A stretch of 64,000 bases of DNA from Bradysia coprophila (taxonomy: Eukaryota > Arthropoda > Insecta > Diptera > Sciaridae): the NCBI RefSeq assembly GCF_014529535.1, contig NW_023503456.1, forward strand, positions 1,872,133 through 1,936,132, written 5' to 3'. Made by a program: the position numbers and the translations under genes. The notes under the pieces were generated by a model. That model was not told the origin of the DNA and ran no database searches. It saw nothing but the letters and a program-made list of their open reading frames with translations. Shown here piece by piece: positions 1 through 11,699 of this stretch (within the stretch, counting starts at the first letter, position 1; each line of letters starts with the position of its first letter).

Positions 1-835
1 TTATACATGGTTTTAAGGTCAGGTTAAGGCGTTATACATGGTTTTAAGGTCAGGTTAAGGCGTTATACATGGCTTTAAGGTCAGGTTAAGGCGTTATACA
101 TGGCTTTAAGGTCAGGTTAAGGCGTTATACATGGCCTTAAGGTCAGGTTAAGGCGTTATACATGGCCTTAAGGTCAGGTTAAGGCGTTATACATGGCCTT
201 AAGGTCAGGTTAAGGCGTTATACATGGCCTTAAGGTCAGGTTAAGGCGTTATACATGGCCTTAAGGTCAGGTTAAGTCGTTATATATGGCTTTAGGGTCA
301 GGTTAAGGCGTTATACATGGTTTTAAGGTCAGGTTAAGGCGTTATACATGGCTTTAAGGTCAGGTTAAGGCGTTATACATGGCCTTAAGGTCAGGTTAAG
401 GCGTTATACATGGCCTTAAGGTCAGGTTAAGGCGTTATACATGGCCTTAAGGTCAGGTTAAGGCGTTATACATGGCCTTAAGGTCAGGTTAAGGCGTTAT
501 ACATGGCCTTAAGGTCAGGTTAAGTCGTTATATATGGCTTTAGGGTCAGGTTAAGGCGTTATACATGGTTTTAAGGTCAGGTTAAGGCGTTATACATGGT
601 TTTAGGGTCAGGTTAAGGCGTTATACATGGTTTTAAGGTCAGGTTAAGGCGTTATACATGGCTTTAAGGTCAGGTTAAGGCGTTATACATGGCCTTAAGG
701 TCAAGTTAAGGCGTTATACATGGTTTTAAGGTCAGGTTAAGGCGTTATACATGGCCTTAAGGTCAGATTAAGGCGTTATACATGGCCTTAAGGTCAGGTT
801 AAGGCGTTATACATGGCCTTAAGGCTAGCTTAAGG
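1..835. repeat. 31-bp tandem satellite, about 27 copies, with 8-unit higher-order duplication
   Basis: A 31-bp unit (core ttatacatggccttaaggtc, then aggttaaggcg) repeats from the first base to about 835 and then stops at unique sequence. Variants differ mainly at the tri-T/CC position. The diagnostic variant with taagtcg followed by tatatatgg occurs at 273 and 521, exactly 248 bp (8 units) apart, so blocks of eight units were duplicated. The window begins inside the array, so its true length is unknown. Each unit contains ttaaggtca. No coding potential is seen. Confidence 0.97.
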
Positions 836-2512
836 CGTAATATTCAAATGCAATACGATGTTTTATAGTTTAATTTTGCACCATTGGACTCACTCGCGTA
901 TTGAAACTCTTAGTCTAAATCCAGACAGACGAACTTTTTAGGTTAATCAGTTCTGCACGACTGCAGACTTGCGAAAATGTATCAAGCTTTTTTTCGGCTA
1001 TTCCATGACATCATGACACAATTTTTTGTTTTTGTTTTACAATAAAATGTATTAGAAATACAAAATCATTTACATACTGAAATAATCTAACTGGTTTTCG
1101 TTGAGTCGGTTTTTTTTATTCAGTTAAATAATTCAATATCAACTGTGTCTGTTGTGTCGCATAGAGTTCAATACTCGTTGCAAACGCACAAAATAAAATG
1201 ATTTTTAAAAATTAGTCAAAATTGCCGTTGTATTGGTATACAAGTATGTTTTATACGTGATAAGTAGACATAACTCGTATGTTGCATAACATAAATTGTG
1301 TTTTTTTTTTGTTTATGTCAAGGTTATCTGGCTTCTTGTATACTATATGTAAAAGTTGTAACTACCGGAGTAAATAAAGCATAAGACTATTACAGCTGAA
1401 AAACATCAAAAAATATAAATCTGAGACCTAAACTTATATGATTTACATGGACAAAAAGTGCTGCATGCGCTGTTAACATCAATAACATTGATAATTTATG
1501 CTAATAACATGTGACTGGTATATTAATGCTAGATGTCGTAACAATTCAATAAATTCACACATCTCCGGTTTTTGACTTTGACGAAATTCGATGGATTTTT
1601 CGCTGATTTTATTTAGGCTTAGTCGCCATCAGTGAACCAGAAACCTTTTCAGTTTTTTGGGAAAACCGTGTGCTCTTAAGTTATTTTGATCTGCTGATGT
1701 TTATTTCGTCAATGTGAACGTGACGCACAGCATTTATTTCGTTTTTCTTCTTCTTTTTGATCATGTTGCGTCACTCATTTTGCCAATATGTTTTATTACT
1801 TAAAGGAAATTGGCTGTGTGGTTTTTAATAACTCTATTATTGTGTGCAGACATAATTTGAACGTCTTTCACTTCTTGCGTCGTCGCACATTATTATGTCA
1901 TTATAGTATTATGAGACATTTTCTGAAGACAAAATGATGATAACATCCATCTATTTCTGCTAAGTAAGACCTAATGGAGTGTGATTAGTCTGGACAAATA
2001 TTTGAAAATTGAATCAGAATCATCCAATCATCTCCAAGATAAGATGCTTAGCCTCACTAAAGTTTCGTCAAATGTTTCGTTTATTCATTCATTTGTACGA
2101 GAGATTCTTTAACGTGGATGGCATTCCTTGCAGTAGATGCCATGACATTCCTTACCATCGATGACATTTCAAACGGCTTTGAAGATGATCTATTTTGGTC
2201 TAATAAGTTTTAGTCTAATAAGAGATCAAAGCCTGATAAATCCCGAAAGAAACGAATTCGAACAAATCATGACAGTGTCAGACAATTTTCATACCAGAGG
2301 ATTTTGACACTTCTTTCATATGAAATATGTCAAAATCTTCACTTTGAGTAACGAATTTTTAGTTCCTGAACGAGTTCCAGAGATCCACAGGGGGCGTTAG
2401 TAAAGCTTAGACATTATTTTGCTTTAGATGTTTTTTTAGCTGATCCATGAACATTACATAACTGCTTATGCGTCTTTATTGATCTATTGATTGACATTTA
2501 CAAACGAGACAA
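836..2512. other. Non-coding AT-rich stretch, one MITE relic
   Basis: I see no ORF with protein-like composition, no RNA gene and no splice-joined exons here. The only structure I can support is a short repeat at about 2028-2200 that recurs at 61631-61765. Confidence 0.6.
2028..2200. mobile_element. Degenerate MITE, TIR near tagatcatcttcaag
   Basis: The stretch shares a cluster of segments (aaagtttcgtcaaatgtttc, a run ending tttaacgtggatggcatt, and tttcaaacggctttgaag followed by atgatcta) with 61631-61765. There the two ends are clear inverted repeats. This copy looks older and has a decayed left end. Confidence 0.55.
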
Positions 2513-5454
2513 GGCCCGTCATAGGGAAATGACAGGACAGTTTCCCGAAAATGTATGACAAATTTTATCACAAAAATTCACCGAAAAAATTCAAAGAAGC
2601 TCACCTCTTATGCTTTCCATTGTATTCGTTCATAGTCTCTTCAGGTCGCCAAGGCATATTCGAATACTAAACACCTTTTACTTTCGTCACAGTTGTGTCG
2701 AAATATTTTCTGTGTTTTTGACGCGACAAAACAAACAAAAAAATTGTTTTTGCATCGCGTAAAAAGTGTTTAGTGTTCAAATATGCCTTGGCGACCTGGG
2801 TGTCAAAGGGTGTTTCACGCGCATCGTAGTACTCCTTATGTACCATAGCCTCTGTTCACCAACTCCTACATCCTATCCTACCCGTGGTGACACCTGTTAT
2901 AGTGAGCAACCCCATGAACGATCAGGTAACCAACCCTGATGTAGTAGTGTGGGTCACTTAGCATAAGGATGAGGGGGGCTGTCTTCGGGTAGTATCTTAA
3001 CGCTACGTATAGAGAGGGCCGGAGACAGCTGGGCACTATCAAGATGGGATAGCGGCCTAGTATGGTGGCGGATGATCTCAACAGCAAGAGACAGCGGCAG
3101 CATACACAATCCTAGTCAGTTGGATTACCATCAAAAACAAATTGGTCCTCCGATGAAGAGGGGGTTTGAGCCGAGGCTTACGACCTGGCTCTGAGACACA
3201 TGACTGCGAGCGATTGTGGAAAAACGATTGCAACGAAAGGAAGAGAAAAAAGCGAAAGCGGAGCAACACAGCCTCATTCGGATTGCTCGAGGCTTTCGGT
3301 AACGACCCGGAAACGCCTAAAGGACATGAGAATTGGATCCTGGAATGTAAGATGTCAGACTTACAGGCCAGGAGGATTGATGAAACTGACAAATGAACTG
3401 AAGAAAGCCAAAGTCGACATTGCTGCTATTCAAGAGAGCGGTCACAATCAAAATGCACAAACTTCCCGCTTCAATGGCTATACCACATTTCATAGCAGCA
3501 ATAGTCGAGACCATGTACTTGGTACTGCCTTCATGGTAGCCACAAAAAAGGAACATCTGGTACTGGACTTCCGAAAGGTCAACGAGCGCCTATGCGTGTT
3601 ACGTCTGAAAGGCCGTTTCAAAAACTACTCCGTGATAAACGTACACGCACCTCATAATGAATCGGTGGAGGGTGATAAGGACGATTATTATGAAGCGCTT
3701 GCAAGAGCCTACGATGAATTACCGGCACACGATATTAAAATCGTTATAGGAGATTTCAACGCCAAAGTAGGCAAGGAGGAAGTGTACAGACCAACAATAG
3801 GAAGGTACAGTCTGCATGAAAATACGAATGAGAACGGTCAGCGTATGATTTTCTTTGCTGCCGAAAGGAACCTGGTTGTGAAAAGTACTTTCCATAAACA
3901 TAAAAGCAGACACCTGGCTACCTGGAAGCATCCCAATGACAATTTGCCAGCAAATCAGATTGACCATCTACTGATTAGCGGGCGGCACCTCACCGACGTC
4001 ATTGACGTCAAATCATGTTGGAAAGCAAATGTCGACTCTGATCATTATCTGGTTGTGTCAACGTTGAGAGCACATCTAGCCCGGTTTCATAATGGACGTA
4101 GTGAAACTGTGAGGCGTTTTGCGGTGGAGAAATTAAAGGATACACGGATAGCGGAGACGTTTGCTGATAACATTAGTACAAAGCTTCAACAATTACGACA
4201 AGCTCAGCCAGGCGACACTCCTCCCGAATGGCTATCGGTGAGTGATGTGATTAAGCAGGAAGCAATCGACACCTTAGGATATCAGAGGCCTAATGATTTT
4301 AAGACCTGGTTTGACGCAGAATGTGCTGATGTTACAGATCGTAAAAATGCTGCACGAATTGAAAAGGAATCGGCGAGAACTAGAGAACGGAAAACGGAAG
4401 CGGATCAGCGCTACAAAGATCTGAGGAGGGAGGAAAAGCGCTTGCACCGGCGAAAGAAAAAGGAACTTGAAGAAAGGACGCTTCTTCAGTTGGAAAGATT
4501 ATGTAGTGCAAACGAATCACGGACGTTCTACAAACGAATAAACAACCAAAGAAGAGGCTTCAATTCTCGAATGACTATCTGCAGAGCAGTCGACGGCACT
4601 TTGCTTACAGCAAAACATGATGTCCTGGAACGATTCAAGGAACATTTCAGTGCTCTGTTAAACGGGGATGTTGAAGACGGCAATGCTACCGATGATTCTT
4701 TTCTCAACGACGGACGACGGTCGTATCGTGTCAGCACCAACATTGGAGGAAGTCTCAGCAGCAATCTCCTCACTCAAAAACAACAAAGCTTCAGGTCCGG
4801 ATAATATACCAGCGGAACTGCTGAAAATGGGTGGTGAGGAATTGGCTAAGGTGATTTATGAATTAGTCGAGCGAATATGGAACAACGAATCGTTACCGGA
4901 TCAGTGGTTAGAGGGTGCCATTTTACCTCTGCACAAGAAAGGTGACAGGATGATTTGCGAAAACTACCGTGGTATTGCTTTGCTTAACACGGCGTACAAG
5001 GTTTTTGCTCGAGTGCTATTCGTTAGACTAAATCCACGGGCTGAGGCAGTCATTGGAGATTATCAAGGCGGATTCAGACGAGATCGCTCAACAACTGACC
5101 AAATATTCAACCTTCGTCTGATTCTGCAAAAAGGCAGGGAATTTCAAGTCCGGACTTACCATCTTTTCATCGACTTCAAGCAAGCCTACGATAGCACCAA
5201 GCGTAGGGAATTGTATGTTGCGATGAAGGAGCTGGGCTTCGAAACAAAACTGATTCGTCTTGTGAAAGCGACATTGGAGGGCACCAGATGTCGTGTCAAG
5301 GTGCAAAATGACTTGTCTGACGTTTTTGCTGTAAGGGAAGGGCTGAAACAGGGCGACGCACTGTCTTGCCTGCTCTTCAATTTGGCTTTGGAAATCGCAA
5401 TGAGACGTGCTGGTATCCAAACCAACAAAACACTGGTGAATGGATCAGTTCAAA

Positions 5455-6798
5455 ATTAGTAACGTGACGCCTGTATATAAGACTGGAAAACGGTCAGATG
5501 TGTGTAATTACCGGCCGATAAGTATACTGGCAGCTGCGTCAAAGGTTTTCGAGAGAATTGTCTTTAATAAAGTTTACCAACATGTGAAAGAATATCTTAC
5601 ACCTGCGCAGCACGGCTTCGTGACAGGTAAATCGACTCTTACGAATTTGCTAGAGTTCGCTACTCAAATCACTGATTCGATTTTGGACGGTGGACAGTTG
5701 GACGTCATATTTACCGATTTCTCGAAAGCCTTTGATCAAGTTTCTCATGGGTTGCTGCTTCTCAAGCTACAGAACTTTGGAATTAAGTCAATTACGTTGC
5801 GATGGTTCCGCTCATATCTTCTGGAAAGAACCCAATATGTCGTGATTGGAGGGGGTAAATCGGATTGTATTACTCCGACATCGGGGGTCCCACAAGGATC
5901 GATACTGGGTCCTCTCTTGTTTTTGCTATTTATTAATGATTTACCAGACATATTCACTTCGTCTAGCTCGTTGTTCGCCGACGACAACGAAATCTTCCGA
6001 AAAATTGAGTGTTTGGCAGACGGTTGTAGCTTACAATCCGACATCGTATCTTTCTCGGAATGGTGTGACGACAATAATTTGAATCTCAACCCAGAAAAGT
6101 GCTCGGCGTTGTCGATAACTTGCAAGCCTCAACCGATAAACTATCAATACTCCATAAATGATACGCCAATCGAAAAGAAAACTACAAAAAAGGAACTCGG
6201 TGTTACGTTTGATAGTAAAGAGAGCTTCGCTGCCCACATCAATGAAACAACGAAAAAATCGTACCAACTTATTGGATTCATCTTTAGAAGTACTCAGAGC
6301 TTCAAACGTCCGGCTAGCCTGATCAAGCTTTACAACACGTATGTTCGAAGCAGACTGGAGTATTGCAGTACCATTTGGAACCCCTACTATGTGAAGTATA
6401 AAGAACAAGTAGAAAAGGTGCAACGTAAATTTACAAGGATGCTGTACTACCGATTCAACTGGACAAAACCTGACTACCCAACTAGACTGAAATATCTTAA
6501 AATGAAATCACTAGAAACCCGCCGTCTCGAATTGGATGAAATGGTTCTGTACAAAATCATCCACGAAAGAATCGTCACCAGTCTATCATCGCGTATCGCA
6601 GCTCACGTACCGCAACGTTTTACTCGGCAAAATGACCATCACCTATTCCGCCTTCCTACACCATCGTCGAACATACAGCTCAATTCGCCGGTTCATCGAA
6701 TGCAGAACCACCATAATGCTTACTTTCGGCACAGTGACATATTTAATTCCACTTACAACGAATATAAGTCAACGGTGAAAAGTCTGTACCCATTCTAA
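5455..6798 (+). CDS. Reverse transcriptase fragment, open over about 447 codons
   Basis: The frame enters from the host LINE at 5440 and is open to the taa at 6796. It contains RT blocks in order: NYRPISILAAASKVFERI, the VIFTDFSKAFDQV block, GVPQGSILGPLLFLLFIND, the catalytic SLFADDNEIF, LNPEKCSALS, ELGVTF, and a C-terminal region with RSRLEYCSTIWNP. No stop or frameshift is visible, unlike the host LINE around it, so the insertion is comparatively recent. There is no endonuclease or gag part, so it cannot be an autonomous gene. Confidence 0.9.
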   Translation: MSNVTPVYKTGKRSDVCNYRPISILAAASKVFERIVFNKVYQHVKEYLTPAQHGFVTGKSTLTNLLEFATQITDSILDGGQLDVIFTDFSKAFDQVSHGLLLLKLQNFGIKSITLRWFRSYLLERTQYVVIGGGKSDCITPTSGVPQGSILGPLLFLLFINDLPDIFTSSSSLFADDNEIFRKIECLADGCSLQSDIVSFSEWCDDNNLNLNPEKCSALSITCKPQPINYQYSINDTPIEKKTTKKELGVTFDSKESFAAHINETTKKSYQLIGFIFRSTQSFKRPASLIKLYNTYVRSRLEYCSTIWNPYYVKYKEQVEKVQRKFTRMLYYRFNWTKPDYPTRLKYLKMKSLETRRLELDEMVLYKIIHERIVTSLSSRIAAHVPQRFTRQNDHHLFRLPTPSSNIQLNSPVHRMQNHHNAYFRHSDIFNSTYNEYKSTVKSLYPF

Positions 6799-6949
6799 TT
6801 GTTTTCTTTTAATCATCTCTTTTCCTCTCTTAACTTTAAATTCGATCACGTAATAAATTTTTTTCTTGTATTATGTTTTCTTAAGTTCAATGTATAATTG
6901 GGCCTAGGCCTGTTCCGTTGTAACTATAAATAAATAAATAAATAAATAA
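5455..6949 (+). mobile_element. 5'-truncated LINE nested inside the RTE-like LINE
   Basis: Inserted exactly between the codons for SVQ and VLGFADD of the host LINE, so the host reading frame is restored by removing it. The 3' end is an ATAAATAAATA repeat tail (6928-6949). The element has lost its 5' end, including the endonuclease. Only a 2-3 base target duplication can be argued. Its RT resembles Jockey/CR1-group elements more than RTE (PQGSILGPLLFLLFINDLP, FADD), but I cannot settle the clade. Confidence 0.88.
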
Positions 6950-7902
6950 GTTCTGGGCTTTGCAGATGACTTGGATCTTGCCAGTCGTACACATGCAGCA
7001 GCGGTAGACACTTTCACAAATCTGAAAATCCAAGCGGAGAGAATGGGTTTGATGATCAACGAATCGAAAACCAAGTATATGAAGGCCGAGCCCAATACGG
7101 TTGCCAATCAACAAGGGGACGTGATAAGCATTGGAGAGTACAACCTCGAGGTAGTCGAAGAATTCATCTACCTTGGAGCGCTGATTCGTTCGGATGGCGA
7201 TAATACACCTGAAATCCAAAGACGAATCATGGCGGCAAGCAGATGCTATTACGGTCTAATCAAACATTTACGCTCAAAGTTGATATCGAAGAAAACGAAG
7301 TGCCAAGTTTACAAAACGCTCATTCGTCCAGTTCTGATCTATGGATGCGAATCTTGGACGGTGAAGAGAAGTGATGAACAGTTGCTCCTAACGTTCGAGC
7401 GTAAGGTCCTTCGTACTATTTTCGGAGCGATGCGTGAAGGCGAAAGGTGGCGGCGACGATACAACTTTGAATTGAAACGTGATTTTGGCGAGCCGGATAT
7501 TGTGGCAATGGTGAAAGTCCAACGGTTGAGGTGGGCAGGACATGTAGCACGCATGGACAGGAACAATGTTATTCCGAAATGATCCAGAAGGGCGGAGAGG
7601 AGTAGGACGCCCTAAAATGCGATGGATAGATGGCGTCGAATCAGATCTTCGGGCGCTGGGAATAAGAGGTTGGCAAAGTGCAGCGAATGACCGGGCACGC
7701 TGGAACCGGATTCTCGACCAGGCCAAGGCCAACAAGTGGCTGTAGCGCCGGTAAAGTAAAGTAAGTAAGTATGCCTTGGCGACCTAAAGAGACTACGTCC
7801 CAACACAATGGAAAGCATAAGGGGTGAGTTTCTTTGAATTATTGTGATAAAATTTTCCATATATTTTCGGGAAACTGTCCTGTCATTTCCCTATGACGGA
7901 CC

Positions 7903-9153
7903 TTCTCCTTTCTTCTGTTTTAGCCTGTTTCTATCCACTGCTGGATGTAGGCCTCTCCAACTTCTTTCCATTTCGTACGATCCATTGCCATTTGCTGCCA
8001 GTTTGTACCTGCAATATTCTTAATTCCGTTTGTCCATCTCTCTGGTGGTCTCTCTACCTATAGCTCGTCTTTTATATGGTCGCCAGTTCATGATCTTTTT
8101 GGTACAACGTTCGTCTGTCCTTCTTGCAATCTGTCCCGGCCAGCTCCATTTCAGAGATGCTATTCTTTCCATGACATCAACGACCCTGGTTTGTTGTCGA
8201 ATCCATTGACTCGTCATTCTGTCTCTGAGTGTTATTCCAAGCATACTCCGTTCCATGGCTCTTTGTGTCACTCTCAATTTATCTTCGGATGCTTTCGTTA
8301 AAGTTAACGTTTCCGCTCCATAAGTGACCACTGGAAAGACACAAGTGTCGAAAACTTTGCATTTCATTTTGCTTTTGAAAATTAGTCTGCAGTCTGGTTG
8401 TCGAGACCTAACTTCAGTTTATGTCCCAGATATACTTAGCTGTCGACTCGTTCAATGACAGTGTCACCAATTTTGATTTCTCTATCGTCCCCGATGTTGG
8501 TCATGACTTTTGTTTTCGATAAGTTCATCTTGAGGCCAACTTTGCTTGGCTCTTCACTATTAAGTGTTGTAGCATAAGCTGAGCCTGACCTAGATTCGCT
8601 GCTATCGGTACAATGTCATCAGCGAAGCGGAGATTGCTCAGGTACTCTCCATTTATCTTTATTCCCATTTTACTCCAGTTTAACTTCCTAAAAATACTCT
8701 GCAGAATCGCCGTGAATAATTTCGGTGAAATGGTGTCACCCTGCCTTACACCTCGGCCAATTCTGAATTTCTCCGTGCTCTTATGAAGTTTTATACATGA
8801 AGTAGCATTTTTGTACACTTATCGAATTGTGTTGGCAGTGCCGCCTTGTCCATATGGGGCAAATGCCCGTGGCGCCCGAAGTGGAGCAGAAGAACATGGC
8901 GCTAGGGGTCCTTATAAAAAATTTAGCTTTACTAAATTGGCGCCTATTTTTCCAATTGCCCGATGGCGCCTAAAAGCTAAAAGCGGCACTGTGTGTTGGA
9001 GTACCTTGAGTCTACTCTACATTCGTCTAATGCGTCCAATATCGACCATGTTTCCACTGAATCGAAAGCTTTTTCGAACTCTATGAATAGCAAGACTATG
9101 TCGATGTTGTATTCACGACACTTCTCAATAAGCTTTCTTATCACCTGCAAATG
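7903..9153 (-). mobile_element. RTE family-2 LINE, 5'-truncated copy carrying a hAT-like MITE
   Basis: The 3' tail on - is an impure GAA repeat at 7903-7916, directly against the foldback element's end. Reading on -, the product has RIGRGVRQGDTISPKLF, LRFADDIVPIAANLGQA, SYVYLGHKL, GAETLTLTKASEDKLR and WIRQQTRVVDVMERI, typical RTE thumb and C-terminal regions. Several frameshifts split it (pieces at 8020-8367, 8525-8818 and 8977-9225). A 156-bp MITE interrupts the RT between the RRLKVLQ and HNSI region and KNATSCIKLH. The 5' end is lost at about 9153. Confidence 0.9.
8836..8991. mobile_element. hAT-like MITE, 156 bp, 8-bp target duplication
   Basis: The ends are CAGTGCCGCC and its inverse GCGGCACTG. 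The flanks are both tgtgttgg (8828-8835 and 8992-8999), and the uninterrupted family member at about 31480 has a single tgtgttgg at this place. Terminal CAG...CTG with 8-bp duplications is the hAT signature. It contains several GGCGCC-type words and no ORF. The same insertion is at 22715-22870. Confidence 0.93.
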
Positions 9154-10689
9154 AGACGGACCTTGTAATCTTGTAAAATGTAAAGCAGAACACTTTTCCG
9201 AAACGAAGCGAAAGCTAAGAACCAATAAACGATTAAATATTCACTAAAATCCAACAAAAGATTCGAAACATCGCCGCATTAAATTGCCATAATAGAAGAA
9301 TCGCTTTTTGTGCAATTTTGTACTTTCCCAATTTCCAATAAAATTTATTTGCTTGAGACTTTACACTTCTTCACTGCTGCGATTTCATTGTACGCCTTCC
9401 TAAATACTCCGACGCACGCTTACATCCCATAAAATTGATGAATTTCGTTCAGATTTGATTAGGTAATTATTGACCAGTCATCCTATCATAACGTACGATC
9501 TCCACAAAATCCGCATACAGATCGTTGAATCCAAACGGTGGTGTGTGTAGGCTAACGATCAAGATTTATTGGTTTTTGATTTCGACAGAAATTCTGTCGA
9601 AAGAAGAGCTTACCAAATCGATCTGTAAATTGAAATTGGTGGCATTTCTCAAGCCCTTTTCTTATTCCATATGGTAATCGAAACCGTTCCCTACGCTTTT
9701 ATCGCATTGAACAAATTTCTCGCGTTTTTTTTTTGTTGCGTGTTACACATTGCCTTTACGTTCTCGTCTTTTATACCATTTCGTTCGTTAGTATTGACTG
9801 ATTTTCTGCTTTTGGTATACATATTACAATTTCTTATTATGTGTGTACCTTCAACGGTTTTATTATTATCATGACGATGGTGAATTGCAATCATCAGAGG
9901 CATGACTGCTTTCTATAAGTGGGACAAGAGAAAGCAAGGCTCGCAATGCATCCGATTGTTGTTGATATATCCATATATATTGAAGTAAAAACGCATATGA
10001 TTATAGTCGTTTTCGTTTGACTAAACGAGTTGTGTTGTTCAAACGAAAGAGAAACACTGGCGGACGTTTAAGTTAAATAATAAAATTATTCTGATGACAA
10101 AAAAAAACTTATCTTTTGCAGCAAGTATAATTGTTTAGCTATCGGGCAAGTCAAGGTGACGTTGACAGAACATAAAAAACTTTACGTTCTGTTTGTTCTT
10201 TAATTATTTAATATAGACATTGTAAGACATCTTTTGTTCCTGGTAAATTAATTTTGCTTTTAATTCAATGAAACAAAACCAAAAAAAAAAATCTTTTTTT
10301 TATGTCCGTTTCATCATGTTGTAGCTGTATTAACTTCGTTCAACATGGACAATGGACATAAAAATTAATTATTAAACATTGAAGTAATAAACTGAGCAAT
10401 AAAACATGCGCATCAATTGCCAAATAAATCTTAAAAGTGGACTTTTATAATGTAGACAAACCCGCCAAAGCCGAACCAAGTTTTACTAAATTCGTTAACA
10501 TTTAAATTTGATTTTCGTATAAAAAAAGAAGAATTATCCCAAATATAGTTAAAGCCACTACCTACGTTACCTATATGTGTAGTATAATTCTTCGTCAGTT
10601 TTTTTTTTATTAATTTTATTATTTCATTATTGGAGTACCCCCGGCTTCGCTCGAGACTACCATAATTTCAAAAATATTTAAATATTTTT
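9154..10689. other. Non-coding AT-rich stretch
   Basis: Only short ORFs without recognisable composition occur. A small perfect palindrome (ttcgacagaaattctgtcga) is at about 9579. I see no gene or RNA. Confidence 0.55.
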
Positions 10690-10982
10690 CATGCGCGCGT
10701 TGTGTCTTACCTCATTTTGTGCATGAAGCGTTTTGTTGCCATTCTGAGAGGCGCCATTTTAGGTGAGAAAATAATCATTCAATTGCGGCTTGAGCCATTT
10801 TGGGTGAGAAAATGATCATTTTCTCACCTAAAATGGCTGAATGCCGCAACACGCTTTTTATTTTATTTCCTTCAAAGTGGAGAAAAATGCGGCATTTTGC
10901 AAAACGCAAGCGAACTTTCACTCTTGATGGAATTTCCAATTTTCTCACCTTGGTCAAATCACTATTTCATGCGCGCGTTGTG
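10690..10982. repeat. Hairpin-bearing insert between 15-bp direct repeats
   Basis: catgcgcgcgttgtg stands at 10690-10704 and again at 10968-10982. Between them are two tandem stretches with gccatttt(a/g)ggtgag and a perfect hairpin at 10792-10835 (gccattttgggtgagaaaat against attttctcacctaaaatggc). The direct repeats could be the target duplication of an element of about 263 bp, or simply a repeated module. No protein is encoded. Confidence 0.65.
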
Positions 10983-11012
10983 ATTTGCCTTATTTTCTCT
11001 CTTCAATAGGCC

Positions 11013-11692
11013 TTATGCTACAACAGTTAAGTGAAGAGGCAAGCAAAGTTGGCCTCAAGATGAACTTATCGAAAACAAAAGTCATGACCAACATCGGGGA
11101 CGATAGAGAAATCAAAATTGGTGACACTGTCATTGAACCAGTCGACAGCTACGTATATCTAGGACATAAACTGAAGTTAGGTCTGGACAACCAGACTGCG
11201 GAAATAAGACGTAGGATTGGTCTTGCATGGGCAGCGTTCGGAAGACTCAGACTAAATGAATAATAGTCTGAAACGCAAAGTTTTCGACACTTGTGTCCTT
11301 CCAGTGCTCACTAACGGAGCGGAAACGTTGACTTTAACGAAAGCATCCGAAGATAAATTGAGAGTGACACAAAGAGCCATGGAACGGAGTATGCTTGGAA
11401 TAACACTCAGAGACAGAATGACGAATCAATGGATTCGACAACAAACCAGGGTCGTTGATGTCATGGAACGAATAGCATCTCTGAAATGGAGCTGGGCGGG
11501 ACATATTGCAAGAAGGACAGACGAGCGTTGGACCAAAAAGATCATGAACTGGCGACCATATAAAAGACGAGCTATAGGTAGACCACCGGAGAGATGGACA
11601 AACGGAATTAAGACTATTGCAGGTACAAACTGGCAGCAAATGGCAATGGATCGTACGAAATGGAAAGAAGTTGGAGAGGCCTACATCCAGCA
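11013..11692 (+). mobile_element. RTE family-2 LINE fragment, truncated at both ends
   Basis: It enters the family at QQLSEEASKVGLKMNLSKTK and reads SYVYLGHKLKLG, then after a small deletion/frameshift at about 11255 MNNSLKRKVFDTCVLPVLTNGAETLTL, HIARRTDERWTKK and WTNGIKTIAGTNWQQMAMD. It stops at tacatccagca without the terminal W, the 3' UTR or the GAA tail of other copies. The loss of the 3' end is unusual for LINEs and implies later deletion. Confidence 0.9.
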
Positions 11693-11699
11693 ATTGTCC

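Larger units (their letters stand above)
3200..7743 (+). pseudogene. Broken endonuclease/reverse transcriptase ORF of the RTE-like LINE
   Basis: The N-terminal part has an APE-type endonuclease: MRIGSWNVR near residue 55, then IAAIQESG, a VIGDFNAKVG motif and a SDHYLVVS motif, consistent with metal- and DNA-binding residues of the family. The reading frame shifts near 4710. The RT part follows in another frame (NKASGPDNIPAELLK, NYRGIALLN, HLFIDFKQAYD, LKQGDALSCLLFN). It is cut at about 5454 by another LINE and resumes at 6950 with LGFADDLD, the catalytic FADD box. A further frameshift near 7580 breaks the C-terminal region (RLRWAGHVARM, then GRPKMRWIDGVE). It ends at the tag at 7741. The original start may be the ATG at 3200, but this is not certain. 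Confidence 0.9.
2798..7769 (+). mobile_element. Near full-length RTE-like LINE with perfect 16-bp target duplication
   Basis: The 16-bp sequence tatgccttggcgacct stands at 2782-2797 and again at 7770-7785, and both copies belong to the pre-existing foldback element, so this is a true target-site duplication. The LINE runs from gggtgtcaaagg to a short GTAA/GTAAG repeat tail (7751-7769). Removing the nested element (5455-6949) leaves about 3.48 kb, normal for RTE elements. It holds an apurinic-type endonuclease, a reverse transcriptase and a C-terminal region on +. It is now inactive because of a nested insertion and at least two frameshifts. Confidence 0.93.
2513..7902. mobile_element. Foldback/MITE with about 150-bp inverted repeats, split by a LINE
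   Basis: The left part is 2513-2797 and the right part is 7786-7902; everything between is a later LINE. The left arm (cgtcatagggaaatgacagg through cattgtattcg to gtcgccaaggcata) is repeated in inverse order by the right arm (aaggcataag, gaaactgtcc, cctatgacgg). An inner inverted pair is at 2646-2797. Without the LINE the element is about 400 bp. A second copy, also broken by a LINE, starts at 62814. No protein is encoded. Confidence 0.85.

Noticed and set aside
8811..9086. Plus-strand ORFs at 8811 and 22690 as a conserved gene pair
   Set aside because: They are antisense to the LINE and run through its MITE; similarity is due to the repeat.
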